Position numbers and translations under genes: made by a program. 64,000 bases of DNA from Piromyces finnis (lineage: Eukaryota; Neocallimastigomycota; Neocallimastigomycetes; Neocallimastigales; Neocallimastigaceae), in assembly GCA_002104945.1 (NCBI GenBank), contig MCFH01000062.1:124001-188000 (forward strand), given 5' to 3'. The notes under the pieces are model-generated. The model was not told where the DNA came from and did no database searches. It worked only from the letters and a program-made list of their open reading frames with translations. Every line of letters begins with the position of its first letter. Position 1 is the stretch's first letter. This document shows, piece after piece, positions 8,501-19,804 of the stretch.

Positions 8501-10358
8501 ATGGAGGCATTATCTGGAAGGTGCAAAGCATCAGTTCATCATTTATACTGATCATAAGAATTTAACCTTTCCAAGAAAGCCTGAGATGCTCTCACAACGA
8601 CAGATAAGATGGTATGAATTTTTATCAAGATTTGATTTTAAGTTAATTTATAGAGCTGGAAAAAAGTCTGGTAAACCTGATTTGTTATCCAGACGTAGTG
8701 ATCATATCTGTAATATTTATAATAATGATAGGATTAATGAAAATATTGAATGTAGTAATTTTAGTTGTAATTTTATTTCATGTAATGTAATTAATTCTTT
8801 TAATAAAGATGATTCTTTAATTAATTCTATTCTATGTTCCTTAAAAAATGATGATTTATATAATAAAGTTTGTGTATTTCTTAATGATAAAAATTCTTCG
8901 TCCCCTCCGATTAGGAATATTAATAAAGTTAAAATTGATAAAGAAGGATTTTTACTTTATGATAATTTAATTTATGTTCCTTCTTCACTAAGAACTGGGG
9001 TCTTAGAATTACATCATGATTCTATTTCTGCTGGTCACTTTGGTGTTAATAAAACTATTGAATTAATTAGTAGAAATTTTTGGTGGCCAAAGTTTAGTTA
9101 TGATGTTAAAAAGTTTATAAAGTCTTGTGAAACTTGTTGTAAAGCTAAAGTTCCAAGACATAAACCATATGGTTTGCTTTCTCCTCTTTCCACACCTAAT
9201 AGAGCTTGGTCGGAATTGTCAATGGATTTTATTGTCGAGCTTCCTAAATCCAAAGACATGACTACCATTATGGTTATAGTAGATAGGTTAACAAAAATGG
9301 CTCATTTTATTCCTTTAAGATGTTTGCCTACTGCTTCTATAGCAGCTGATGTTTTTGTTAACAATATCTTTAAATTACATGGTTTTCCTGATTCCATCAT
9401 TTCTGATCGAGGTACTCAATTTACCTCAGACTTTTGGAATCGTTTATGTAATTTGTTAAATATTAAACTTGCTTTTTCTACTGCAAACCATCCTGAAACT
9501 GATGGTCAAACGGAGAGGGTAAACGGGATATTGGAACAATATCTCCGTTGTTTTATTAACGAAAAACAGAATAATTGGGTTGACTTGTTACCTTTTGCTG
9601 AATTTGCTTATAACAATACTTTACAGCAATCAATCAACCAATCTCCGTTTTTCGCTAATTATGGGTTCAATCCAAAATTTAACCCTGAAATCCCTTCAGC
9701 GAATAGACCAAATAGAGTTGAACAAAGAATTTTGGATATTACTGAAAACATTAAATTTTTAAAAGTAAATCTTGATCAAGCAAAAGAAACCTACAAAAAG
9801 TATGCTGATCAAAAGAGAATGGAATCCCCAGATTTCGAAGTTGGTAAAAAAGTTTGGTTATTAAAAGGTATTAATCCTTCAAATAAAAATATCAAAAGAA
9901 AACTTGCTGATCAAATGCTTGGACCTTTTGAAATAATCAAGAAGGTAAGCCCTTTAGCATTTGAATTAAAACTACCAAACAATTTACGTTGCCATCCTGT
10001 TTTTCATGTTTCGTTATTAGAACCTTATAACGAAAATGAATTTGTAAATAGATCAGTAATGAATAAAAGAAAAAATGTTAAGTTAACTACTGATACTATT
10101 GATAGGATTCCTGATAAGATTATTCAAGAAAGAAATTATCATGGAAAGAAATCTTTCTTGATGACATGGAAAAATCTTGACGAAAATACTTGGATCCCGG
10201 AAGATCAAATTACAGATGTACAATTGATCCAAGAATTTTATAGAAAAAATAAAAAGTCTAGAAAAGAAAGTCAAGATCAAGTCTATACAAGGAATAACAA
10301 TGGTATGATCAAACATAGATATCAACCATTTGTAATTGATATTCCTTCAAAGAAATGA
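5541..10358 (+). CDS. Element D Gag-Pol polyprotein, single frame, intact
   Basis: One uninterrupted frame. ATG at 5541 gives 1605 aa. The frame is open upstream to a TTG at 5493 whose context (EEINH) aligns with the ATG start of element E (DEINQ), so the ancestral start seems lost and the next Met is used. Approximate order from Met1: Gag capsid region; CCHC knuckle CFTCGKSGHFQFNC near 238; protease DSGSDLNFI near 322; an Asn/Lys-rich spacer about 430-600; RT from about 650 with YIDD near 788; RNase H near 931 (FIVETDAS); integrase HHCC near 1160; DDE core (DFIV about 1227, SDRGTQFTS about 1286, Glu in NGILEQY about 1330); GPF module; chromodomain (MTWKNL, TWIPEDQI) about 1516-1576; and a basic tail with KHRYQPFVIDIPS. 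It builds the virus-like particle, copies the RNA and integrates the cDNA. A single frame is typical of the Tf1/sushi group. Confidence 0.95.
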   Translation: MERQGASLRIVNDPPVFAGRRQELDGFLTRVELAIEANPDRFVNDEARVRFLISYFVNRPLEWAARLRQNNDAVLRNYDQFITALRTNFGDPNNDTIVANGRLCNIKQRKFGKVFEYINEFQRVSQNSNFNEAAKIYMFTKGLHPKMREHLAVANPNPSQLERLYSDVLSIENLTKRNDISEYYMTHQDRRNYNQNDPMDVDLYRISLGQRKVNYFPPHRSNYDENKINRTEAKKKGVCFTCGKSGHFQFNCPNKKKPKNVKIIKRCYSEDEASPSIKKIKKDNLNSKGTSNIFEIHKGEKKNIIDFYIKTNDIDEVKAKVLIDSGSDLNFIHPEFARVNNIKLSNIAESFKVSGLGQGTSTVKKESEKCILRLRNHYEIIQLYALRIPEVDIILGVPWIEKHCPVYYHDSSKIAFSSGYCARHCNVGKRKNKGTINKNRESMTSSRKGKEAVLDSENEQSYCSDLGSPEYDESSYCDSSDDEETVNIRGRRTSVKTISKLDSLDKIKCSNSLNNNNDNNCIFKCICNDINCIDENLNKDNNSVTGPKQYSFSKNVCNNNNSRVLNSVSNCNDLFCNIINKCKSESDNLNKDKKSIEIPKQYLLFKEVFNEKNCNILPPHREYDCEIRLKDNANLFYGPLYPLTEAERDELKNYINENLEKGFIRKSSSPAGAPVLFVKKKDGSLRLCVDYRKLNDMTIRNSYPLPLIGDLLDRVKGAKYFTKLDLKSAYNLVRIKEGDEYKTAFRTRYGHFEYLVMPFGLKNAPATFQHFINDVLSDYLDDFAISYIDDILIYSNSLEEHHEHVKKVLKKLLENNLYVKLEKCEFDVSETTFLGYVLSKDGLKMDRDKVKAILDWPVPTNVKEVQSFIGLCNYYRIFIKDFAKIASPLHKLTRKNVPFNWVSECQNAFVTLKKAFTSAPILMNPDSNKPFIVETDASNFAVGAILSQEFEGQLHPIAFISSSLTKSQRNYQIYDKELLAIKVALEEWRHYLEGAKHQFIIYTDHKNLTFPRKPEMLSQRQIRWYEFLSRFDFKLIYRAGKKSGKPDLLSRRSDHICNIYNNDRINENIECSNFSCNFISCNVINSFNKDDSLINSILCSLKNDDLYNKVCVFLNDKNSSSPPIRNINKVKIDKEGFLLYDNLIYVPSSLRTGVLELHHDSISAGHFGVNKTIELISRNFWWPKFSYDVKKFIKSCETCCKAKVPRHKPYGLLSPLSTPNRAWSELSMDFIVELPKSKDMTTIMVIVDRLTKMAHFIPLRCLPTASIAADVFVNNIFKLHGFPDSIISDRGTQFTSDFWNRLCNLLNIKLAFSTANHPETDGQTERVNGILEQYLRCFINEKQNNWVDLLPFAEFAYNNTLQQSINQSPFFANYGFNPKFNPEIPSANRPNRVEQRILDITENIKFLKVNLDQAKETYKKYADQKRMESPDFEVGKKVWLLKGINPSNKNIKRKLADQMLGPFEIIKKVSPLAFELKLPNNLRCHPVFHVSLLEPYNENEFVNRSVMNKRKNVKLTTDTIDRIPDKIIQERNYHGKKSFLMTWKNLDENTWIPEDQITDVQLIQEFYRKNKKSRKESQDQVYTRNNNGMIKHRYQPFVIDIPSKK

Positions 10359-10390
10359 TCTCGCAGGAGCTCGACTTTAAAGGGCGAGAT

Positions 10391-11114
10391 TGTAAAGATA
10401 TAATATATATCTTTAAATTATTTAATAATTAATTAATAATTATTAAATAATAATTTTGATATTTTTAATGAAAAATTATTTATAAAATTTATTATATAAA
10501 TTTTAAGGAATAATTAAATAAATATTAATTTTAAAATATCAAAATTGGAAATGAAATTTGGATAAATATTTAAATTAATGGATAATTAAATTTAAATATT
10601 TTAAATATTCAAATTAAATCTTAAAAAGTTCTTATTTAATTAAAAATAGTTTAATAACTTTAGCGTAGTTTTAAATTAGTATTTTTTAATAGTAAATATA
10701 TAATAAATAGTATTATTAATATTTAATTAATATATAGGTAATACATGGACTGTATTCAATTTGTTGTTTACTCAAATTGAATCAAAAGTGTATTTAATTA
10801 GTTTTAGTTTAGTTTTATTATTTTATTATTTAATTAAATTAGTATTAAATTAGTTTTGTTTATTTTATATTGAATATATGTATAATTAAATAGAATAGTA
10901 TATTAAAATATAATTTGTAAAAAATATAAATACATGTAAAATTTCATAGTTAAACGATGTAATTGTTATTGACTATAGTTTAGTTAATAACTAAATAAGA
11001 ATAAATAAAAGAGGATATAAATAAATTTTGTTTTGTTTTTAATTTTTTATTTTTAGTGTTTTTGTTTTATTGTAAAAAATTTTATAATCTGTTTTAAATT
11101 TTAAAATTTTTACA
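10391..11114 (+). repeat. Element D 3' LTR
   Basis: 724 bp copy of 4302-5024, preceded by the purine tract AAAGGGCGAGAT and followed by the GGCAC target duplication, after which the interrupted C LTR resumes. Confidence 0.92.
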
Positions 11115-11449
11115 GGCACATATTCAAATTAAATAGTACTTAATTTGAATTGCCAATTGTATTTTACTAAAAATAGTTATAGTTTAAATATTTATTAATA
11201 ATCAAGATTTTAGTGTAGATTTTAAATAATAATATATAAGAAATAAATAGTTATAATATAATATAAATGTATTTAGGAAAAATATAAATAGAAGATATTT
11301 TTCATCATTTTATCGATGTAATTGTTATTATTAAAATTCTATTATAATAAAAGATATTTTTAATAAAACAATTTTTATTTTTATTTTAAATTTAGTGTTA
11401 TTGTAATAGAATAGATATCCTAATATATTCTTTCTGTGTCGCCATTACA
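11115..11449 (+). mobile_element. Family C 3' LTR, right part
   Basis: Continues the C LTR after element D and aligns with 63328-63666. It carries a TATAAATA box and a GTAATTGTTATT self-primer motif (near 11320), then ends CATTACA at 11449. Left and right parts together are about 600 bp, close to the 608 bp of the intact C LTR. Confidence 0.88.
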
Positions 11450-11483
11450 TTATTATATAAATACAAATAATGAATTTATAACT

Positions 11484-11580
11484 TTGGGGGAGTGTGAAAA
11501 TAAAATACATTCCAAAATAATATTTTATGTATTTTTTATGTATTTGTATTTTATAAAATTATAAATTAATATTGTACTAC
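11484..11580 (+). mobile_element. Possible Ty1/copia polypurine tract and start of its 3' LTR
   Basis: TTTGGGGGAG followed by TGTGAAAATAAAATAC has the form of a copia-type purine tract joined to an LTR start, much like the tract at 34800-34812 on the minus strand. No LTR end or coding part was found, so this may be a fragment into which the C element went. The end coordinate is nominal. Confidence 0.3.
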
Positions 11581-12364
11581 ATTTTTATTCTTTGGTTATT
11601 TTTTTTTTAATAAAAAGATTTTAAGAAAGTTACAATATTTATATTATAAAATAAATATAAATAAATAAAAGATTATAAAAACCCAAATAGTTTTATAAAC
11701 AAATTTAAGTGTAAACTAAATTTATCTGACATATTGATTTACTGAAAATGAAAATAATGAGATTAAAATGAAGCCTAATAATAAGATAAAATTTTATAAA
11801 TTTAAATAACCATTTTATAAGAAACAAATACAAGTTAACTAAAGATGTTAAATTAGTTATTATTATTTTCCATAATCAATGTCTTTGTCGCAGAAATAAT
11901 AATTAAAATATCCAACATTGATTAACTAAATACCTCATATTCAATGATTAAAAAATATTTCTCTCTAAAATCTAATCTATCAAATGATATTGATAATTGT
12001 AATAATAACATAAAAATTATTATTGCTACTACCATAATAGTATTATAAAATTTAGATATTTTGAATTATTAGTATTAGGTTTTTAAATAAAAACTTTTAT
12101 TTTTTTTAAATATAGATATATAACCAAAAAAAAAAAAAAAACAATTAAATTTATATAATTTTTAATTATCTTTTCTAAAATTAATATCTTCATGTAAAGT
12201 AAAATTTTTTATTCACTTTTTTTTTTTCAATAAGTTGTTTCATATAGATATATTTTATATTGTTATATATATATCAATTTATACTCTATTTATTTCAATT
12301 ATTAAAAACTGTATATATATACTTAATTCTTCAAACCCACAAAATGAAGTAATCATATTAACCT
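11581..12364. other. AT-rich stretch without recognised genes
   Basis: Homopolymer-rich DNA with no open frame of note on either strand. No RNA gene or repeat boundary was recognised apart from short A and T runs. Confidence 0.5.
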
Positions 12365-13690
12365 CTAGTAATATAATCTAACCCTTTATAAATTTTGTTT
12401 AAAAATATTACATCTATGACAGTGGTAATTTATTATTTTAATTATATACAAATGATATAGCACACAGTTTTATTATTACTCATTTACTTTACTTAATAAA
12501 ATAGTATTAAAATACCATTTTTAAAAAATAATTGAAGTAAAAATAAATATTTACACATATATTTTTATTTTTTCAATGTAAGTTTTATAAATTATCATCT
12601 TTCTTTTATGTCCTATTTAAACAGTTTTCTCATGATAAAAATTAGCCATAAAATTGTTTAAGTATTTTGTTTAAATTTCTTTTATAAAATATTTCGAGTT
12701 GTTTATATATACTATAAAAGAAAAATATATAAAACATATAATAAATAGTTGAAAATTGAATTAATATAAAAAATGAAGTACGCTTCAAATATTTCAATAC
12801 AACTTTATACAAGACATATTTATTATATTTATTATATTTTATTTTAACTTGCAATTCGATATAAGTTAGAAAAACATTAAACTTTATATTAAATAATAAT
12901 GATGATGATGGTGATAATGGTAATAATTAGATATTTTTTTTCGTTTTTAATACTAATTAATACTTGATTTTATATTTTATTTGGTAGAAATGTAGAAATG
13001 TAGTTAGAAATTACTTATCAATATAGATTTTGATTAATTTAAATTATAATCTATATATACATCTTTGAATAGTAAATTAGAACCATTACTCTACCATTTA
13101 ATAATTAACTATAATTTTTAAATATACATTAATAAATATAGGTAAATTCTTAATATTTTTTAATAGATAAAAATGTAATTTGACATATGGAAAAGTTTAA
13201 AATTTTACTTATTTCAAAATCATTAAATAAATGAATAAATCAAATGATATATAACTGAATAAAAGAATTATTAATTAAATAAATAACGAAAGAATCAATT
13301 TATTAATAGATAAATGAATGAATCTATTATTATATTAATGAATAAATAAATTAATATATATAAATTAATAAATGAATATGCAAATAAATGACTATTTTAA
13401 CTAAAATAATTTGAAAAGTCTCAATGTTTTTTTTTTTTTTTTTTAATTTCTAACATATTAAAATAAAGAATTTTTTTTAAAGATAGTTGAAAATAAATAT
13501 TAAATATGAAGATGTTATTATATTAAAATATACTTAATAGTTAAAGTTTATATAAAATTAAAAATAAAAAAGTAATAAAATATAAATAATCTATAATGTG
13601 TAATACTTTAATAAAAATGTAATTTAGGAAAAAATAAATTATCTTTTTACGATTTTAATTCATAATATTGCTTATTTTTTTTTAATTTTT
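12365..13690 (+). repeat. 1.33 kb duplicated segment, copy 1
   Basis: Nearly identical to 29315-30641, starting at CTAGTAATATAATC and ending in a T/A-rich stretch. Only small indels in homopolymers and a few substitutions are seen. A 70-codon minus-strand frame (12642-12854) is carried unchanged in both copies but looks like a chance frame. The segment includes CATTTACTTTACTTAATAAA, which recurs in weaker form downstream of the ankyrin genes (28.57, 30.78 and 32.4 kb). Confidence 0.9.
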
Positions 13691-15059
13691 TTGTAGTTTT
13701 ATTATAACTTTTTGCTAAACTTAATAATTAAATATCTGGATATCTAATTGCATTTGAAATTCACGGTATGTTTCTATATTTTTTTGGAATTCTTTATCTA
13801 TCCTCCACATTATATCCTAAATCCTTTTTTGTATTATTACTTTAGAAAATATTAAATGAATCAAAAATTAAATTCCTTAAACATTCTTTTTTATTCTCAT
13901 TTACTAATATTCCTAATTTAAATTTAAATAAAACTAGTATTAGCTTACTATTTTATTAATTTTATTATTTTATTATTTGTAATCGTGAAAAATAGTTTAT
14001 ACTCTTTCTTGCTACATTATTATTATTGTTTTATTGTGATTTTTTTTAATAAAGGAAGAGATTATATTATTTAAATATTTCTTTTTAACTTTTTAAAAAT
14101 AATATATGAACACTTCATTATTTATATTTATATTTCATTTTAATCCATTCAAATAAAACTTTAATATACAGTTTTATATATTTATTTTTGTTGCCTTTTT
14201 TTTTTATTATTTTATAATTTTATATATTATATTATTTTTTTTTAATAAAAACATATGTAGTAATTTATTTTTAAAAATAAAAGTAAAAAATATATAAAAA
14301 TATATTTTCTATGCATAAAAAGAATTCCATTTCAATCATAGATAATGCGGAATTAACAAAATTACATTAAACAATACGTCTAGGATAATAAAACTATTTT
14401 AATAAAAGAATTTCCAAATAAATATTTATATTTATTTTTTTCATATATATCCATTCAGACTTATAAAATAAAACTTGATTCTTTTTTATCAACAAGAGTT
14501 ACTCTATAATTTTTTTATAGAAAGAATAAATTAGTATTTCCAAAAGAGTACTTATTTTTGGAGTTACAATAATTTAATGAAAAAGAATGGTTTAAAATAA
14601 AAAGTATAGAAAATATATATATTTAAAAGCTATATAGAGCTATGGATGAAATTGCTTTATAAAGTTATGAATCATTTAAAAAATTAAGGAAATGTTTATA
14701 AAACTTTTAAATTATATTTTTTAATAATTTTCTAATTATTATATAGTATAACCCTAGTTACAAATGAATTATCATCTTTATTATTTTTTTTTTTTTTTTT
14801 TTGTAATATTTGCAACATTTTACATAACAATAACAACAATTATGTATTAAAATATTAATTATTATTATTGTAAGAAGAATAATAAATATGAACAATTTAT
14901 TATTAAGAACGATACATTCTGAGCACGATATAATAATTATAAATGTATTGATGTTATATTTAATATTGATCCTATCACTAATAAAATCACCAAGATAATA
15001 AATAATAATAAAGATGAACATTTATCTTGTTCATCTATATTTTCATATCTTGGTTATAG
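13691..15059. other. AT-rich stretch; part resembles ankyrin-gene 3' flanks
   Basis: No gene recognised. Near 14160-14290 the order of motifs (TTTTATATATTTATTTTTG, then TTAATAAAAACATATGTAG and TTTTTAAAAATAAAA) matches the DNA just after the ankyrin gene stop at 22824 and after 28147. This suggests a lost member of the same gene family. Confidence 0.4.
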
Positions 15060-16660
15060 ATGTTGTTATAACGAAGATACTTAAATGTGTTAATGAAATT
15101 AGTAATTGAAGTGTTCAAAAATAGTGAATTAGGTACTTTTGGTTATCCGTGCAAATAGAGATGAACAATCTGAATTAATTATTGTAATGGAGAAAAATGT
15201 AATGATATTCATTTCATACTTTCAGAAAGTAGTGATAAATCTATATATAAATCATCATCGGTAATATTTAAACATTTACCATCATAAGATGATACAATAG
15301 AATAATGTTGATCATTTTGTCTGAAAAATTATTATTTCTTTTAATTCACCTTGCTTATCATACAATTCTTTTACGTTAAAGACTAGCTAAATTATCACTT
15401 CCTGATAATAATAAATAAAAAAAAAAAAAAAATAATAATAATGAAAATCAGTGTATATTAAATAATTAATTTACTTCTTTCATTTAATTTATAATTCGAA
15501 CTATGATGAATCTTACGTATCAAATCACTTACTTGAATAATCTAAAACCAACCATGGATGATATAATTTTGGATTGTTATTCATATAATTAATTAATTAA
15601 TATATCATTTATATAGTTTCTATTGTATTAAATGGATTGAGATTATTCACATTCATAATATTTATATCAAGTACATTATTACCCTTATAAAAATTTAAAG
15701 CATTTTCATGATATTTACTATAATAGCATAATCATATAAATTGTTGTATTATTATCTTTATCCTTTTCTTCTCTTTTATTTACTATTGAAATATCATTAT
15801 TTAAAATATTGTAAGTAAGATTCCATTTATTATGTTGAAATATTAAATTATAATTATTTTGAAAAAGAAAATGATTATTGTAACGAAAATCACTTTGTGG
15901 ATAACAATATTCACAATGTGTATTTCTTTAATTGTAGTACTATCTGTAGGTAATATATTTTTATATGTACCATTAACTCAAAAATTAACATAATTTTAAT
16001 AGATAACTTTACTTATTTATATAAAATAAATAAAATTATCATTTTATTTATTTTTATTCAATGTTTATTATTTATTAAATATCAAATATATACACTTTAA
16101 AACTAAATTTAAAATATTATACATCTATAATTATTTACAATTATATTAATATTAAAAAATTATAAGATTAGTTGATGGAATCATCTTAATATCTCTTTAA
16201 TAATAAACAAGATTAACTTATTTGATTTCAATATTTACATGGATAATATACTTTTATTATTCCTTGTACTATAAACAATAATATTTTATTTATACCATAA
16301 TGAAAACAGATACATTTTTTATAATAATTTTTCATAAAATGAAAATGATGGTAGGATATTGTAAATTCAATATTTTTTATGATTGATATTGCTGTTATTA
16401 CTTATAAATAAATAAATTATCACAAATATATTTTTTCAAAACAGTTTTTATGTTATGAAACGAATTGTCTAAATTTACTTCATTTAATATTACTCAAAAT
16501 TGAAATAAAATTATTATTATTATAGAAAATATTGTTTAACAAAGCTATTGTTATAATTGAAACAATTATCTTTTTTTGGACCTATTACATATTCATGTTG
16601 ATCGCCAGAAATCGTATATTTTTAATTTAATATTTAAAAATATCTTAAAAGTATATTTAT
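15060..16660 (-). pseudogene. Decayed protein-coding gene of unknown family
   Basis: Several minus-strand blocks have protein-like composition but are broken by stops and frame changes. From upstream to downstream: a block near 16615-16560 with SGDQHEYVIGPKKDNC; a block near 15925-15740 with HCEYCYPQSDFRYNN and HNKWNLTYN; a block near 15690-15640 with NALNFYKGNN; one near 15570-15540 with PKLYHPWLVLDY; one near 15345 with ELYDKQGELKE; and one near 15310-15220 with SSYDGKCLNITDDD. The Cys, His and Trp content and codon-like pattern stand out from the flanking A/T noise. No known family was recognised; a host gene cluster member is as likely as a mobile element gene. Confidence 0.4.
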
Positions 16661-18030
16661 AAAAATAACAAACATCATTTTATAATTATGGTATTGAAAT
16701 AACTCTGCTTTAATTATTACATATATTACACAACGCCAAATATCTTCCAATATATATATATTCATATACTATTAATTAAATATTGCGATTTTTATAATAA
16801 AAGAATACATTTATAAACAATAATTAATATTTTATGAATAACTCTATTAAAAACATTGATTAGTATTATGTATCATTTCCATTATATATAATTATTAAAA
16901 TTAAAAAGTTTGTAATTTTAATGGTTGATAACATTCTTTTAGTTTTTCTTTTCTTTAAAAAGAAAAAACATTTATATATATTGTGAAATTATTTATTATA
17001 ACACTGTATGAATATCCAAGTAGTATATTAAATAAATATTATATTATTGAATAAATTATTATTATTTCTTCATTAAAAATTCAATAATTTTTAAAACAGT
17101 AATTTTCAAAACATTTATTATATAAATATACTGAAATAATTGTCTCAATTCTCTCTCTCTCTCTCTCTTTTTTTTTTTTTTTTGTAATCTTCCTTTTTAT
17201 CATGTATTTGTCAAATAATATATATTAATTATTGAAAATTCAAATAACAATAAATCAATACAATAAAGTATTGTAAAAGTATGATAATTAAAATTAAACC
17301 ATAAAGTTAAAACATATAAACATTAAATATAAAATGTAATTACAGTAGTAAGTTATTAGATGTTACATCCATGATCCATGATACATCAATCAAAGAGTAG
17401 CTAAAATCATCCTATTGAAAAATATTTCTATATTAAACTATGATTGGTGGCAAAATGTTTTATAAAATTAAATTATTAATAAATTTTCATTTTTTTTTTT
17501 TAAGAAAGAATTTGAACATTATAAAAATAGTCTTTTTATATAAATATAAATGGGATAAAATATCATTTTATCTTTTTCAATTTTATAATGAAATGATGAT
17601 ATTAATATAACTCATATTATAAAGTATAATATGTATATAAATAGAAATGAACAATGATTATTATAAAAGTAAAAAATAGTCAATAGCAATACAGTCTAAA
17701 TATATATGATTTGCATAAATAGAGATATTTTAATTCTTAAGATTTAAAGTTATTAAATTATTTATTAATTCAAAAGGAAAAAAAAAAATATTGAAAATCG
17801 TATTGAAAGAATTATTTGAAAATTATGAATGTGAAAGAGATTATGAATTTGGCAAATATTTTAAATAGGATAATAGTTTTATTATAAAAATACAATAGGA
17901 AGTATTATAGCAAGATTTTAAATTAATATTAGTAAAAGAAAAAAAAAAAAAATAAAAATAAATCCAATTCTATTCTCAATTTTAATATATTTTAATATAC
18001 AATGAAATATTTAAAAACCGCTGGTGTGAA
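16661..18030. other. AT-rich stretch without recognised genes; includes a (CT)n tract
   Basis: No coding signal seen. A (CT)n then T-run microsatellite lies at about 17152-17183. The rest is low-complexity A/T DNA up to the LINE fragment. Confidence 0.5.
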
Positions 18031-19804
18031 TAAAAATGAAACAATAACTTAATTGTATATAGTTTGTTTGACTTAGAAATAAACACTAGAATTTCAGAAT
18101 ATGGTCTTAAGAATAATTTCATTAGATTCAAACAATTTGGATTTCGTAAAAAGGAAGAAAGTATCAGTCTTTTCATTTCAATCCAAGAAATATGTCGTAG
18201 ATGTCAATTAGATAATAAAGATATTTATTTAGCCTTTTTAGATCTCAAGAAAGCATACGATTCAGTCCCAATCGGTAATATTCTCCATAAATTAGAATGT
18301 TTAGGAATCAGAAGTAAGAGTTTACAATTTATCAAAAATTTATATTTAACATCTAAGGCTAATTTCAAATTAGATGGTCAATTCTCAAAATCTTTTGATG
18401 CGAAGAAAGGAGTCCGTCAAGGTCGCCCACTTTCACCTATTCTGTTTAATCTCTTTATTAATGATATTTTTAAAGAGTGCAAAGATCTCGGAGTTATTTT
18501 AGGAGGTATTCGATGCTGTGGTGGACTTTTTGCAGATGATATAGTTATTTGTGCTCCATCAAGAGGATGCTTAAAAAAGTTGCTAAAAAGAGTTAATGAA
18601 TGGATTTTGTATAATGAAATGGAATTTGTTATCCAGAAATGTTCAACGATGGTGATTCGTTCTGAATCATCAGAAAATCAGAAAAAGAAAGATCCAATAT
18701 TTTATTTAGCAGGAAAACTCATTTCAACTACTGATTGCTATACTTATCTTGGTGTTTCATTTAATAAGAATTTCTCCCTTAAACCAGTTATTAAAATTCT
18801 TAATAATAAGATTTTGAAAGGACTTTTCTAAGTCAGTAAATTCTTAAGAAATCCTAATATTCCTATTTCTTTCAAAAAGCTAATACTTAACTCACAAGTA
18901 ATCAGCAGAGTTTCATACTTTGCGCCATTACTTGGATCCAACAAAGCTAGGTATAGGATTGCTCAGAAGAATGTTAACAAAGGAATATGATGGGTTGCCG
19001 GAGTTTATAAGGCTGTATCGTTTATATCTCTATACTTTATTTCAAAAGATTTGAATATTCCTCCATTGTCGGCCAAATGCGCATTAGCTCAGGTTACATG
19101 TGTTATGCTAACAAGTGGGAAAACTCAAATTATATTATCTCACACTTTGCAAATTACATTCATAAATTTAGAAAATATACATGGTACAAATCAAGTAGGG
19201 CACTTGATAAAAAATTAAAGAAGCATGGAGATATTAAAACAGTTAAAAACATTTATTGGAAAGATCCCAAGGGAAATTCAATCAAAGCACAATATTATGA
19301 CGATAATAAATTTATTGAAACTAAAAATTTTATTAAATTATGTTATGAGTACCCAGAGTTTGCCTATGGTTTCTATTGGCTATTGAAACAAGAAGCGGAT
19401 ACAGGTTGGATGCTAGAGTTTCAAAATATGCTAAATTTATTGATCCAGTTTGTCTTAATTACTGTTCATGTTGCAAGAGTGGTGGATATAAGTACCCTAG
19501 GTATACCACAAGACCAACTGTTGCTGGGAGTGTCGATGTTGAAAAGGATAAGGCAAAAAAGAAATTCAAATATAGAATCAAATAATAAATAATAATAATT
19601 CGCAATGAATCAGTGTCGAAGAACGGGAAGAGTTAGAAGCTCTTTTCATCCTTTTTTTTTTTACTATCTGGTTTTCTTTTATTCATTTTAATTTTAATAT
19701 ATTTTATTATTTTATTTTTTTTTCTTTTTTCTTTTTTCATATATAATGTAATTTAATAAAATTATAGCTATTGATAAATAAAAACTACATATTCAAAAAA
19801 AAAA
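18031..19804 (+). pseudogene. Dead non-LTR (LINE) retrotransposon, 5'-truncated ORF2
   Basis: A reverse transcriptase of the non-LTR kind, missing its endonuclease and N-terminal RT part. Visible motifs: QFGFRKKEES, FLDLKKAYDSVP, GVRQGRPLSPILFNLFINDI and LFADDIVICAP (catalytic FADD at about 18530). The frame is broken by TAA at 18829 and TGA near 18988 in the same frame, then by at least two frame changes (about 19090 and 19380). The C-terminal end is still readable and has a Cys-rich CLNYCSCCKSG segment, as LINE ORF2 proteins often do. A T-rich 3' UTR and an A-run at about 19796-19804 may be the poly(A) end. Truncation at the 5' end is normal for target-primed insertion. It is not able to move. 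Confidence 0.85.

Larger units (their letters stand above)
4302..11114 (+). mobile_element. Element D: complete Ty3 chromodomain retrotransposon, 6.8 kb
   Basis: Complete element: 5' LTR 4302-5024, self-primer site 5025-5035, leader with tandem repeats, one gag-pol frame, purine tract AAAGGGCGAGAT, and 3' LTR 10391-11114. It is flanked by GGCAC (4297-4301 and 11115-11119). It interrupts the 3' LTR of the family C element. The two LTRs differ, as read, at only one substitution (4676 A versus 10765 T) and a one-base A indel near 4817, so the insertion is very young. Confidence 0.93.

Noticed and set aside
12642-12854. 70-codon minus-strand frame present identically at 29592-29804
   Set aside because: Its sameness follows from the 1.33 kb duplication. 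Composition is that of A/T-rich noise and there is no family resemblance.
14758-15021. 87-codon minus-strand frame
   Set aside because: Ile/Asn/Lys-rich composition as expected by chance in this DNA; no motif.
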